From the NCBI GenBank assembly GCA_964483985.1, contig CAZADS010000038.1, positions 1-27,598 on the forward strand: a stretch of 27,598 nt of DNA, written 5' to 3'. This document shows positions 7,204 to 15,972 of the stretch, piece after piece. How positions within the stretch are numbered: position 1 is the first letter of the stretch; each line of letters opens with the position of its first letter. The position numbers and the translations under genes were made by a program. The DNA comes from CAZADS01 sp964483985. GTDB lineage: Bacteria > Pseudomonadota > Alphaproteobacteria > Thalassobaculales > Thalassobaculaceae. Under the pieces are notes generated by a model. The model was not told the origin of the DNA. It saw only the letters and a list, made by a program, of their open reading frames with translations, and did no database searches.

Positions 7204-9324
7204 ATGTCTCAAATATCATCGTTTTTTAATCCAACTAGCGTCGCTTTCGTTGGAGCAACAGAAAATGAGAGTAAGCTTGGTGGGCGAAGATACCGAACAC
7301 TTGTCGAAGGAGGTTTCAATGGGCCTATTTATCCCGTAAATCCCTGGGCCGATTCGCTTCGAGGCTTAAAAGCCTATAAATCTCTAACGGATATAAATGG
7401 ACCAGTAGAATTAGCTGTAATAGCAGTACCAAGAGTAGACGTAATAGCCACTTTGCAACAATGCACTGAATTAAACGTTCCTGCCATAATGATAATAACT
7501 TCCGGTTTTGGAGAGGTGGATACTATCGGCAAGACCTTAGAGCGGGATATGTTGAACTTAATTACAGGCAGTGGCGGAAGAATGATAGGCCCAAACAGCG
7601 CAGGTCTCTATTCGGCTAATTCCATGCTAAATCTTGGTGGAGCAGAAGTTCCTTCTGGGCCAATAGCGCTAATTTCACAAAGTGGCAACTTATTACTTGA
7701 TTTCAATCTAAGGGGTATCGCTTCAGGAACAGGCTTTAGCCGACAGATAGCCATTGGGAATGCAACGGATTTAGACGGTGTCGACTTAATAGAAGATTGC
7801 CTAAATGATCCAATGACGAAAGTTATTCTCGCCTATTTCGAGGGGTTTAAAATGAACCGTGGTAGGGCTTTAGCTGATTTGGTCAAATATCACCAATCGC
7901 CCAAACCTATTATCCTATTGATGCCAGGCAAAACTAGTACGGGGAGACAAGCTGCATTAACACATACAGGTGCAATGGCTGGTGAAGATCGCGTTGCCGA
8001 TGCCGCGTTTCGGGAAACGGGTATTATTCGAGCTAACAGCGTTGAATCTGCTTGGGTTTTTGCAGAAGCGCTTTGCCTCAGCAAAACATTAAATGGTTCT
8101 AGAATCGCCGTGATATCCGATGGCGGCGGTCACGCCACAATACTAGCTGATTCCCTTGGCTTATTCGGGTTTTCGATGCCAAAATTTTCGTCTAAAATGC
8201 AAGGTGAGTTATTAAAATTTCTTCCTTCACGTGCAGCTATGACTAACCCTTTGGACTTTGCGGGCGTGGTAGAAAGTGATCCTACTGTCTTACCTAAAGC
8301 AGTTGATATTTGCCTAAATTCAACAGAAATAGATGGCGTTGCAGTTGCTGGGCATTTCGGCGGATACCATCGAATTGGGGGTGCCAAATTAGAGAAGCAA
8401 GAACTCTTGGCAGCTAAAAAAGTAGCCGATCTTACAACCAAGAATCCCCGCCCTATTATATTTCAATCTATTCATTCCGATAGGCCCACTAAAAGTCACA
8501 ATATCCTTCGCAAAGCTGGGGTTCCCGTCGTACGGACGCCAGAAACCGCAGCCTTGGCGTTTACAGCATTACGGCGTAACAAAGAACGTTCTTTCTCTTT
8601 TAAAGAGAAAGTCATCTCCAATTCAATTTCACCATTATTATTCGAGAAAGCGAAAGCCCTGTTTAAATTGGCAAACGCTAATGGCTCTTTATCTGAACCG
8701 GAGTCCCGTCAGTTTCTAGCAGCAGCGGGCTTGAATATCCCGAATTATTTTTTAATGCACAACCAAAACGATCCAATTAGATTAAAAAAACCACTCCCAC
8801 CGTTAGCCATGAAACTTATAACGCCCAGTTTATTTCATCGTAGTGATAAACAAGCAGTACTCCTCGATATAAATGGAGAAGATGAAATTCGTGATGGTGT
8901 AAAATCGCTCAAACAAATTTGCGAACCCGGGGAACGTAAAGATGCTCGCATTTTGGTCACGCCCATGATCAAATCGGGACTTGAAATGATCTGCGGTGGA
9001 TCAAGGGATCCTCAATTTGGCCCCGTAGTAATGGTTGGTATTGGAGGAGTTGCCGTCGAAGTGATCGACGATATAAAATTTGGGCTCGCCCCTCTAAATA
9101 AAGAGAACGCTTTAAAATTAATTAATGGAATTCGTGCTCAGTCTCTCCTAGACGGATATCGAGGAGGTGTCATTGTCGATCGTTCCACGTTAGCAGATAC
9201 ACTAGTCATTTTAGGAGAGATTCTAGACATGTTCGACGAAATACGCGAATTAGATCTAAATCCATTAATTATGAATAAATCGGGGTTATTTATTGCCGAT
9301 GCGCGCATTACTTTAAAGCATTAA
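7204..9324 (+). CDS. ADP-forming (NDP-forming) acyl-CoA synthetase
   Basis: A 706-aa fused alpha-beta acyl-CoA synthetase that makes acyl-CoA from acid, CoA and ATP (yielding ADP) through a phosphohistidine. The open frame extends upstream to 7075 inside the CMD gene, but I chose ATG 7204 because MSQISSFFNPTSVAFVGA is the usual family N terminus. Order: CoA-binding Rossmann domain (about 1-130), CoA-ligase domains with ISQSGNLLLDF (158-167) and the probable phosphorylated His254 in LTHTGAMAGED, then a C-terminal ATP-grasp domain (from about residue 480) with AMKLITPSLFHRSD and GPVVMVGIGG. It lies 58 bases after the CMD gene on the same strand, so the two may be cotranscribed. The substrate cannot be read from sequence. 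It converges on the enoyl-CoA hydratase gene with only 19 bases between stops. Confidence 0.9.
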   Translation: MSQISSFFNPTSVAFVGATENESKLGGRRYRTLVEGGFNGPIYPVNPWADSLRGLKAYKSLTDINGPVELAVIAVPRVDVIATLQQCTELNVPAIMIITSGFGEVDTIGKTLERDMLNLITGSGGRMIGPNSAGLYSANSMLNLGGAEVPSGPIALISQSGNLLLDFNLRGIASGTGFSRQIAIGNATDLDGVDLIEDCLNDPMTKVILAYFEGFKMNRGRALADLVKYHQSPKPIILLMPGKTSTGRQAALTHTGAMAGEDRVADAAFRETGIIRANSVESAWVFAEALCLSKTLNGSRIAVISDGGGHATILADSLGLFGFSMPKFSSKMQGELLKFLPSRAAMTNPLDFAGVVESDPTVLPKAVDICLNSTEIDGVAVAGHFGGYHRIGGAKLEKQELLAAKKVADLTTKNPRPIIFQSIHSDRPTKSHNILRKAGVPVVRTPETAALAFTALRRNKERSFSFKEKVISNSISPLLFEKAKALFKLANANGSLSEPESRQFLAAAGLNIPNYFLMHNQNDPIRLKKPLPPLAMKLITPSLFHRSDKQAVLLDINGEDEIRDGVKSLKQICEPGERKDARILVTPMIKSGLEMICGGSRDPQFGPVVMVGIGGVAVEVIDDIKFGLAPLNKENALKLINGIRAQSLLDGYRGGVIVDRSTLADTLVILGEILDMFDEIRELDLNPLIMNKSGLFIADARITLKH

Positions 9325-9343
9325 CTTTGAACATAATTTCACG

Positions 9344-10132
9344 TCAAGCACCCGTAAACTTGGGTTTAATACGGTTTTTAAACGCTGTAACCCCTCGTTC
9401 ATTATCTGCCGTAGAGTATGTGGCCAAAAGGCCCTCCGTTTCAAAAGCGAGAGCAGTTTCTATATCCCCAATAGAAACCCTATTCAAAATCCGTTTAGCC
9501 AAGGTAATGGATATAGGCGCGTTATTGGAAATTTGCAAAGCAAGCTCAACTGATCTTTTCTCCAATTTATCAGCGTCTACGACTTCCTCAACCAACCCGA
9601 TCATTTTTGCGTGATTAGCACCAATATGCTCTCCAGTATAGATAAGACGTTTTGCCCAAGGTATTCCTACAATTCTCGGTAATAACAGGCTTGCTCCTCC
9701 AGAAATAAAACGGCCTATCGTAGTTTCAGGAAACCCAAATCGTGAATCAGAACTTGCAATTCTAAGATCAGCCGCCAACGCTATCTCAACACCGCCACCT
9801 AAAGCATATCCATTAATCGCGGCTATGATTGGGATAGGAACTGCCAACATTTCCCTGGTAAGCTGTTGTTGATTTCGTTCAATACGACGGCGCGATTCCT
9901 CTTGGGTTTCTTCCCGCCATGCAGTTTCCTTTAAATCTGCTCCGACGCAAAATCCTCGACCAACTCCCGTGATAATGCAAACCTTAACATCCGAACGATT
10001 CGCTATAACTCTTACTGTTTCGACCAAACTTGTCCACATTTGCTGGTCCAAAGCATTTAGTACTTCTGGCCGATTAAGCCGTATTATGGCCAGGGCACCT
10101 TCTATTTCCAATTCTATTTTAGACTCTGGCAT
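9344..10132 (-). CDS. Enoyl-CoA hydratase/isomerase (crotonase family)
   Basis: A 262-aa crotonase-fold protein. The oxyanion-hole segments are visible (GRGFCVGADLKE and NGYALGGGVEIALAADLRI), and both hydratase glutamates appear: the Glu of GGVEIALAAD and that of FGFPETTIG. True hydratase activity is therefore plausible. I prefer ATG 10132 (MPESKIELEIEG) over an upstream TTG at 10159, because it matches the family N terminus and has AGGTG close upstream. It lies 60 bases downstream of the acyl-CoA dehydrogenase gene on the same strand. Together the two would perform the first two steps of a beta-oxidation-like sequence on an unidentified acyl-CoA. Confidence 0.9.
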   Translation of the reverse strand: MPESKIELEIEGALAIIRLNRPEVLNALDQQMWTSLVETVRVIANRSDVKVCIITGVGRGFCVGADLKETAWREETQEESRRRIERNQQQLTREMLAVPIPIIAAINGYALGGGVEIALAADLRIASSDSRFGFPETTIGRFISGGASLLLPRIVGIPWAKRLIYTGEHIGANHAKMIGLVEEVVDADKLEKRSVELALQISNNAPISITLAKRILNRVSIGDIETALAFETEGLLATYSTADNERGVTAFKNRIKPKFTGA

Positions 10133-10192
10133 TCGGCACCTATTTCCCGTTAAATACAAACCGTCTAATTAAAGAATTCACTAAACTCTAAT

Positions 10193-11359
10193 TCAATATG
10201 ATTTTGGTAACCCTAATACCCTTTCGGCAATGTAACAGAGTATCAGATGCGGCGTGATCGGAGCTATACGATGGATAAGCGCTTCTCTTAAATAACGCTC
10301 CACGTGGTATTCTTTAGCATACCCCATTCCACCAAGAGTCATTATTGCAGTATTGCAAGCTTTGAACGTGGCTTCTCCTGCGAGATACTTGGCAGCATTA
10401 GCGACCGCCCCGCAATCTTCTCCCCGATCGTACAATTGCGCCGACCTAAAGACCATAAGATTAGCCGCTTCTAACTCAGCCCAACTTACGGCCAAAGGGT
10501 GCTGCACTCCTTGATTTTTACCAATGGGCCTGCCAAAAACCACCCTCTCTTTTGCAAATTCCGTTGCCACATTAAGTGCAGCTCTTCCTAGGCCCACCAT
10601 ACCTGCGGCAATCAAAATTCTTTCGGGATTAATACCATGCAGCAAATATCGAAAGCCCTTACCTTCTTCCCCTATCCGGTCTTGAATAGGGATCTCCATC
10701 CCGTCAAAGAAAACCAAATTCGAGTCGACACAATTCCGTCCCATTTTGTCTATCTTATGTATTTCAACCTTGGATTTATCAAAGTCTGTGTAGAAAAGGC
10801 TTAAACCGTCAATTGGTTTGGTAGTCGAACTTTCTTTGGACGTCCGTGCTATAAGTAGAATTTTATTAGCCACTTGCGCAGTAGTAGTCCAAGCTTTTTG
10901 GCCAAATACTAAATATCGATCATCTTTTTGGATAGCCTTCGTCCTCAATCTCGTTGTATCCAAGCCCGTCTCTGATTCCGTTACTGCAAAACAAGCAATA
11001 TCATCACGTTTGATGATAGGCGGTAACATTCTTGCCTTTTGCTCTTCAGTCCCGTAGCGCACCACAGGGTTCAATCCAAAGATCCCAAGACTCACTGAAG
11101 ATACGCCCCCGTTTCCAGCCCCAGATTGGGATATGGCCTGGATAAGTATAGCAGCCTCAGTAATTCCTAGTCCCGAACCACCAAATTCTTGCGGCATTGC
11201 TATGCCCATATATCCGTGATCGGCTATAGCTTGGCAAAATTCTTCAGGAAACTTCCCATCCTTATCACGCTCTAACCAATAATGATTCCCAAATTTAGCG
11301 CAGATTCGAGTAACATTCTCCTGAATTTCAAGCTGCTCTATCGTAAAATCTATGCTCAT
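10193..11359 (-). CDS. Acyl-CoA dehydrogenase
   Basis: A 388-aa FAD-dependent acyl-CoA dehydrogenase of normal length. Seen in order are the N-terminal helical domain with YMGIAMPQEFGGSGLGI (50-66), the FAD/substrate segment CFAVTESETGLDT (123-135), and the C-terminal helical domain with VFGRPIGKNQGVQHPLA and GGMGYAKEYHVERYLREA. The Glu found in MCAD-type enzymes near the C terminus (the YEGT motif) is absent; the segment there reads RIAPITPHLILCYIAE. Glu246 in NPERILIAAG sits where isovaleryl-CoA dehydrogenase has its catalytic base, so the active site is probably of that type. A branched or short acyl-CoA substrate is possible but not shown. Electrons would go to ETF, which is not encoded here. 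Confidence 0.92.
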   Translation of the reverse strand: MSIDFTIEQLEIQENVTRICAKFGNHYWLERDKDGKFPEEFCQAIADHGYMGIAMPQEFGGSGLGITEAAILIQAISQSGAGNGGVSSVSLGIFGLNPVVRYGTEEQKARMLPPIIKRDDIACFAVTESETGLDTTRLRTKAIQKDDRYLVFGQKAWTTTAQVANKILLIARTSKESSTTKPIDGLSLFYTDFDKSKVEIHKIDKMGRNCVDSNLVFFDGMEIPIQDRIGEEGKGFRYLLHGINPERILIAAGMVGLGRAALNVATEFAKERVVFGRPIGKNQGVQHPLAVSWAELEAANLMVFRSAQLYDRGEDCGAVANAAKYLAGEATFKACNTAIMTLGGMGYAKEYHVERYLREALIHRIAPITPHLILCYIAERVLGLPKSY

Positions 11360-11500
11360 AATTTCTTTAGACGGTCACATTGAAAACGTAACTGGCCTCG
11401 ACACCAGCTTTGAATTACTTATTACCATATTATTAGTTCTCTTCTTTACTATTTATCCGCTAAATTGCGTTACGATTTAACTATCACCGGATTAAATTAA

Positions 11501-12349
11501 ATGACATTCGAAATTATACCTCTTTCTGGGAGTATTGGGGCAGAAATCACAGGAATTGATATTGAGGATATAAATGAACAAATTTTTCCCTCTATAAATG
11601 AAACGCTATTAAACTACGGCGTTATATATTTTCGTAATCAGGACATTTCACCAGACCAACAGCTTTCTTTTGCTCGACGATGGAATGAACTGCATATCCA
11701 CCCATATCTTAGCGGTCTAGAAAATCATCCAGAAATTATAGAAATCGTTAAGGAACCAGAAGATCCCAACAATTTTGGGGACCATTGGCACACTGATCAA
11801 ATATTTACCCCCATACCGGCGATGGCAACTATGCTCTATGCAAAAGAAGTACCCCCTGTAGGAGGAGATACCATGTTTGCTTGTATGGAGCACGCGTTCG
11901 AAGCACTGTCGCCTGGGATGAAAAACTTGGCTAGTCGTCTTTTAACTTTCAATCGTTATAATAAAAAAGCACCTCGCTCAAACAAAATGAGCAGCAAAAT
12001 TCCAGATCCCGAAAAACCATCAATTCCAGCCATCCATCCTTTAGTTCGTCGGCACCCAGAAACGGGACGCCCTTCATTATATATGACCGCTACGGAAACC
12101 ACCCCGCGTTTCGACGGCATGACATGCGATGAAAGTCTTCCTCTAATTAATTATCTACTACGGCACGCGACAAAACCAGAATTCACTTGCCGTCTAAATT
12201 GGGAACTTGGCACTTTAGGCATTTGGGATAACCGACGAGTCATGCATATGGCACTAAACGACTATCCAGGACATCGCCGTGTCATGCACCGAATAACAAT
12301 CAAAGGTACACGTCCAATAGGATTAAGGGATGGGACATTTTTAAATTAA
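11501..12349 (+). CDS. TauD/TfdA-family 2-oxoglutarate dioxygenase (1)
   Basis: A 282-aa Fe(II)/2-oxoglutarate dioxygenase. The iron ligands are His97-x-Asp99 in HWHTDQIF and His249 in RRVMHMALND, and Arg264 in VMHRITIKG is the probable 2-oxoglutarate ligand. Flanking family motifs, VPPVGGDTMFA and GTLGIWDNRRVMH, are intact. It oxidatively cleaves or hydroxylates a small substrate; relatives act on taurine, alkyl sulfates and aryloxyacetates, and the specificity is unknown. It is transcribed away from the acyl-CoA dehydrogenase gene (141 bases between starts) and converges on a second TauD-type gene 74 bases downstream. I see no strong ribosome binding site before the ATG. Confidence 0.92.
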   Translation: MTFEIIPLSGSIGAEITGIDIEDINEQIFPSINETLLNYGVIYFRNQDISPDQQLSFARRWNELHIHPYLSGLENHPEIIEIVKEPEDPNNFGDHWHTDQIFTPIPAMATMLYAKEVPPVGGDTMFACMEHAFEALSPGMKNLASRLLTFNRYNKKAPRSNKMSSKIPDPEKPSIPAIHPLVRRHPETGRPSLYMTATETTPRFDGMTCDESLPLINYLLRHATKPEFTCRLNWELGTLGIWDNRRVMHMALNDYPGHRRVMHRITIKGTRPIGLRDGTFLN

Positions 12350-12423
12350 GTTAGTGAAGGAACAACCAGCATCCCTATATACGAGGTCGCACCAGCAAGT
12401 GCCTTATTAAATATGGTCGCTAA

Positions 12424-13341
12424 CTAACTTACCAATTTAACTTTTTTCCCCTCACCATCATAGCCTGTCGCACGTACATCCTGGACCGTCGATGCAAATT
12501 CGGTATCGGGGTTTCCAGCTACACGCGTATGTCTCATGATGCGTATTTCTTTATAATCGTACGGACAAGCTCGATGGAGAACGCAGCGGTTGTCCCACAT
12601 GAAAACATCACCTGGACGCCATTTATGTGCGTAAACTCGCGGCGATTGGCACGCAAAGTCTACGAGCTCATCTAACAGCTTTTGCGCTTCTATTTTATCA
12701 AGACCCGGCATTGCGTATGCGTGACGACCTATGTAAAGTGCCCTTCTTCCGGTAATTGGGTGAGTTTTAACTAAAGGTCGAAGTGGCGAACCTTTTGTAT
12801 GAAAACCATAACTAGCACCTGTCTCAGGCGTGTGTCCTATTTTGGCTTGTGATTCATAAAGAGAATGAAAGGCTTTTAGGTCTTCAATACGAAGGCGAAT
12901 TTTTTCATCAAGAGCATCATAAGCCGCTCGCATATCTGCTACTTCCGTTTCACCTCCAAAAGAAGGAACTACCTGCGCCGATAAAATTGAGGCTTTTGCC
13001 GAAATGGGCATATACGAACTATCAGTATGCCAACCCTCATTACCACGCAAAATCTTAAATCGATGTTCTTGCCCTCGAACGATAGAGCCATCAGCATTCT
13101 GATTGCTGATCATCGAGAATTTGAATCTTTTATCAGGATTTGTCAGCTCTAATTCGCCGAACCGACTCGCGAATTGAACCTGCTCATCCTCAGTCAGATT
13201 TTGATCCGGAAAAACCAAGACTGCATATTCATGAAATGCATTCTCAATAGTTCGAAAAGTTGAATTATCCAAGTTGGCCAAATCAACTTCAGTTAGTATA
13301 GCCCCAAGTGTGGCATTGATTGGTGTGATGGTTAGCGACAT
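12424..13341 (-). CDS. TauD/TfdA-family 2-oxoglutarate dioxygenase (2)
   Basis: A 305-aa dioxygenase. I chose ATG 13341 over an upstream in-frame start at 13392: MSLTITPINATLGA matches the family N terminus and GGGGAG precedes the ATG by about seven bases. Iron ligands are His105-x-Asp107 in GWHTDSSY and His256 in DNRCVLHRA; Arg270 or Arg273 would bind 2-oxoglutarate. Motifs such as TGRRALYIGRHA (197-208) resemble the TfdA (2,4-D dioxygenase) branch more than taurine dioxygenase. It is only a distant paralog of the neighbouring TauD gene, so the pair is not a recent duplication. The gene is transcribed divergently from the luciferase-like operon, with a 373-base shared upstream region. Substrate unknown. 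Confidence 0.92.
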   Translation of the reverse strand: MSLTITPINATLGAILTEVDLANLDNSTFRTIENAFHEYAVLVFPDQNLTEDEQVQFASRFGELELTNPDKRFKFSMISNQNADGSIVRGQEHRFKILRGNEGWHTDSSYMPISAKASILSAQVVPSFGGETEVADMRAAYDALDEKIRLRIEDLKAFHSLYESQAKIGHTPETGASYGFHTKGSPLRPLVKTHPITGRRALYIGRHAYAMPGLDKIEAQKLLDELVDFACQSPRVYAHKWRPGDVFMWDNRCVLHRACPYDYKEIRIMRHTRVAGNPDTEFASTVQDVRATGYDGEGKKVKLVS

Positions 13342-13456
13342 GCAACACTCCCCCAAATTAAATCCGCTGCGATCTACCATTTTATTGTACATCCAATTAG
13401 TTTAATTTGACCACATCGATTTTACTCAATCGATCTAAACATGGCAGCTATTTTCC

Positions 13457-13471
13457 AAACCGATTCGGTTT
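13457..13471. promoter_or_regulatory. Perfect inverted repeat, candidate operator
   Basis: AAACCGATTCGGTTT consists of a six-base arm, a three-base centre and a perfect complementary arm, in the middle of the divergent intergenic region. Its symmetry and placement suit a dimeric regulator such as a GntR- or TetR-type protein. No second copy was noticed in the window, so the assignment rests on position and symmetry only. Confidence 0.4.
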
Positions 13472-13566
13472 ACAGATATGGAATTTAAAGAAAACCATAT
13501 GTTACGTCTTTTAAATCTTCGGTGCACAACAGGTGCTCAAAAGTACAACGGAAGATGATTACCTTT

Positions 13567-13575
13567 TGATATACT
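13567..13575 (+). promoter_or_regulatory. Candidate extended -10 element for the luciferase-like operon
   Basis: TGATATACT contains a TATACT hexamer preceded by TG at the extended -10 position. No convincing -35 hexamer lies 16-18 bases upstream, as is acceptable for extended -10 promoters. Transcription would begin near 13582 and give a leader of about 130 bases that includes the hairpin at 13622-13635. Confidence 0.3.
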
Positions 13576-13621
13576 CAAATAGAAATCCGTAACATGATTT
13601 CATTAATTGACGATATATTGA

Positions 13622-13635
13622 ACCCCTGTGGGGGT
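13622..13635 (+). promoter_or_regulatory. Short GC-rich hairpin in the operon leader
   Basis: ACCCC and GGGGT form a perfect five-base stem around a TGTG loop, followed by a T-rich stretch (TATTATTTTCT). It lies about 80 bases before the GTG start of the luciferase-like gene. It could be a weak attenuator or terminator, or simply leader structure; the stem is short for an intrinsic terminator. Confidence 0.3.
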
Positions 13636-13714
13636 GCTATTATTTTCTAATGTGTATATTGTTTTTACATTTCGCAAATATTTATTTGATGAATGCAAAA
13701 AGGAGTGCCTAATA

Positions 13715-14788
13715 GTGGAAGTTGGAATTCTTCTAACCTCGCATCCCGATCCCAAATCCGAACCCTACCCGCATCAGGCGATTCATGCCCGGGTAACTAG
13801 GGAAATAGTGGAAGCCGAACAACTAGGGTACGATAGTATTTGGATAGCAGAGCATCATTTTTCCAACTCCTATGGCATTCTCCCAGACCCTTTCAGTTAC
13901 CTAGCTTATCTAGCTGCAAAAACATCCCGAATAAAACTTGGAGCGGCGGTTATGGTAGTGCCATTACACCATCCAATGCGGATCGTTGAAAACGCTGCTT
14001 TTATTGATATTTTGAGCAACGGGCGTTTTCAACTCGGGCTAGGGTCAGGCTATCGACCGTATGAATTTGATGGACTGGGAATTGAATACGAAACCCGACG
14101 AGAAATGCAACAGGAAGCGATTCCACTAATTTTACAAGGATTCCATGAAAAACGAGTGAATGCGGATGGCAAGCATTTTAAATTCAAGATGGACCAAGCG
14201 TATGAAATATTCCCGCAACCAATTCAAAAACCACATCCGCCCTTTTTTATGGGCGCAGGCACACCGGGCTCTATGCAGTTCGCCGCTGAACATGGCTTTG
14301 GCCTAATGCAGTCTTCTTTACCGTCTGTGGAAACCATAGGGGAACACGTTGAACATTATAGGAAACACATGAAAACGGCGCCTGTCCCCCTAAATGAAAA
14401 TCCAGCGTTTGGAAATGTTGATGTGGTACGAATGGTTTACGTCGCTCCTACCGATGCAAAAGCAAGGGAAGAAAGCGAAGCAGGGATTACACACCATATG
14501 AAAACCTTTCTTTTGGGAGGTAACACTGGTGGTTACCTAGGGGACGTTACTGAAAAAGAGGATGAATCGCAATTTGCATACGATAGGTTAGTTGAAACTA
14601 CTATCCTACATGGTTCTCCCGAAACCGTTATTAGGAGAATAGAGGAATTTCGTAAGGTTGGTACAACCTCCATAATGCTCCATTATCCCCCCTATTATGG
14701 AGCGGAACAGACTCTCGATATGCTTCGCCTTTTTGCAAAGGAAGTATTACCACATATTCGAGATGAAAATAGAGCCGCAGCGGAATAA
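13715..14788 (+). CDS. Luciferase-like (LLM class) flavin-dependent monooxygenase
   Basis: A 357-aa TIM-barrel LLM-class oxidoreductase. The open frame begins at 13628, but I placed the start at GTG 13715: AAGGAG lies nine bases upstream and VEVGILLTS is the family's first beta strand. Diagnostic segments are YDSIWIAEHHFSNSYG, VPLHHPMRIVENAAFIDILSNGR and LGLGSGYRPYEF. A bacterial luciferase/alkanal monooxygenase-like role with reduced FMN or F420 is expected; which cofactor is used is not decidable here. It is the first gene of a six-gene operon with CoA ligase, CoA-transferase, hydratase and lactonase-type genes, so it probably introduces the first oxygen into a substrate degraded by them. 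No flavin reductase gene is seen in the window. Confidence 0.88.
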   Translation: MEVGILLTSHPDPKSEPYPHQAIHARVTREIVEAEQLGYDSIWIAEHHFSNSYGILPDPFSYLAYLAAKTSRIKLGAAVMVVPLHHPMRIVENAAFIDILSNGRFQLGLGSGYRPYEFDGLGIEYETRREMQQEAIPLILQGFHEKRVNADGKHFKFKMDQAYEIFPQPIQKPHPPFFMGAGTPGSMQFAAEHGFGLMQSSLPSVETIGEHVEHYRKHMKTAPVPLNENPAFGNVDVVRMVYVAPTDAKAREESEAGITHHMKTFLLGGNTGGYLGDVTEKEDESQFAYDRLVETTILHGSPETVIRRIEEFRKVGTTSIMLHYPPYYGAEQTLDMLRLFAKEVLPHIRDENRAAAE

Positions 14789-14808
14789 CCCAGAAGTTCA
14801 ATTATATT

Positions 14809-15972
14809 ATGACCTGGGGTGAAATAACCAAAGAAGGAATGGCTGCAGCATCTGAGTTAATCGGCAAGCCACTACGAAGATCAAGAATGCAATGGATTGA
14901 AACCGCGACCCGCGATGCCATAAGGCATTTCGCATGGGGTGTCGGTGATAATAATCCGCTTTGGCTGGATCCCGATTATGGAGAAGCATCCCCAACAAAG
15001 GGATTAATCGCGCCACCTTGTCTACTATATGCCCTAGACTCTACTATAATAGCGCCCAAACTTGCAGGCGTACAATGGATTTATGCAGGAACGGACTTTA
15101 CTTGGTTCGACTATATAAGAGTGGATACCAAATTTCAAATCGAGGCAAAACTAATCCGTCAACAAATTAAATCTGGACGTAGATATTCCCGCTGGGTATT
15201 GCAATCAGGCAAAGTTCATTATTTTTCCGACAGCAAACAACTGATAGGCACGGCTATCGGACACGTAGCACGGACACCGCGAGTAAAACCAGATAACGGC
15301 AAAAGCGATGACAGACCGGAGCAAAAAATACACAACTATACAAAGGCTGAGGTTTTAGAAATCGAAAACCAAATATTAGGCGAGTTACGTCGTGGTCCCG
15401 AAATCTTGTTTTGGGAAGATGTATCTATCGGAGATATCATTCCTCCGGTAATAAAAGGACCCCTCACTACTACAGATATTCTCGCCTGGTATGCTGCATC
15501 ACAAGGGGCTTTGCATTACGGTGGGGCACACGGTGACGTAGTCCGTTATCGGCAGCGACATGATGACTATCATATGAATCCTGCCACTGGTGCCAAAGAT
15601 TCGGCGGGGAGAGGACATTTAGAAACAAGTACCGGAAATGATGTTGGGATGGGCGGCGCATACGACATCGGACCACAAAGAATAGCGTGGGCTCAACATA
15701 TGCTTACCAATTGGATCGGCGACCACGGATTCCTCCATAAGCTCAGTGTATCTGTTAGGAGACCTAATCTTGTTGGAGATACGATTTGGTGGCAAGGTAA
15801 GGTAGAAGATAAAAGGGAATTCGGTTCCTTCAAAATAGTTGATCTTTCTTTAGAGGCAATTAACCAAAGACAGGAAAATTCAGCATTTGGAACAGCATGC
15901 GCGATACTGCCCTCGCGAGCCAACGGTCCCGTCCGTTTACCACTCTCAACGGAACTAACGGAAAATTACTAA
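14809..15972 (+). CDS. Double-hotdog MaoC/FAS1-type hydratase-dehydratase
   Basis: A 387-aa protein with two hotdog domains: an N-terminal FAS1-like dehydratase domain (about 15-165) containing GVGDNNPLWLDPDYG, and a C-terminal MaoC-like domain (about 195-375) beginning EDVSIGDIIPPVIKGPLT. It probably hydrates an enoyl-CoA intermediate. In the classical hydratase-2 motif (D-x-N-P-x-H) the final position is Trp here rather than His, so catalysis may use another residue or rest with the second domain. The gene starts 20 bases after the monooxygenase gene, and its TAA overlaps the next gene's ATG in TAATG. Confidence 0.83.
   Translation: MTWGEITKEGMAAASELIGKPLRRSRMQWIETATRDAIRHFAWGVGDNNPLWLDPDYGEASPTKGLIAPPCLLYALDSTIIAPKLAGVQWIYAGTDFTWFDYIRVDTKFQIEAKLIRQQIKSGRRYSRWVLQSGKVHYFSDSKQLIGTAIGHVARTPRVKPDNGKSDDRPEQKIHNYTKAEVLEIENQILGELRRGPEILFWEDVSIGDIIPPVIKGPLTTTDILAWYAASQGALHYGGAHGDVVRYRQRHDDYHMNPATGAKDSAGRGHLETSTGNDVGMGGAYDIGPQRIAWAQHMLTNWIGDHGFLHKLSVSVRRPNLVGDTIWWQGKVEDKREFGSFKIVDLSLEAINQRQENSAFGTACAILPSRANGPVRLPLSTELTENY

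Larger units (their letters stand above)
13342..13714. other. Divergent regulatory region between two oxidoreductase genes
   Basis: This 373-base stretch has no gene I can support. It separates the TfdA-like gene (minus) from the luciferase-like operon (plus). It holds the ribosome binding site GGGGAG of the minus-strand gene near its left end, a repeated ATCGAT (13415-13420 and 13429-13434), a perfect inverted repeat at 13457-13471, a candidate extended -10 at 13567-13575, a C/G hairpin at 13622-13635, and AAGGAG (13700-13705) for the plus-strand gene. No regulator gene is encoded nearby, so a regulator acting here would be encoded elsewhere. Confidence 0.6.

Noticed and set aside
12347..12431. 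Complementary TAAGTTAG and CTAACTTA around the convergent dioxygenase stops
   Set aside because: Eight bases spaced by 69, largely made of the two stop-codon contexts; probably chance and not a compact terminator.
15897..15971. Longer N terminus for the CoA-transferase gene
   Set aside because: It would overlap the hydratase gene by 76 bases; the TAATG overlap at 15972 is the more natural coupled start.
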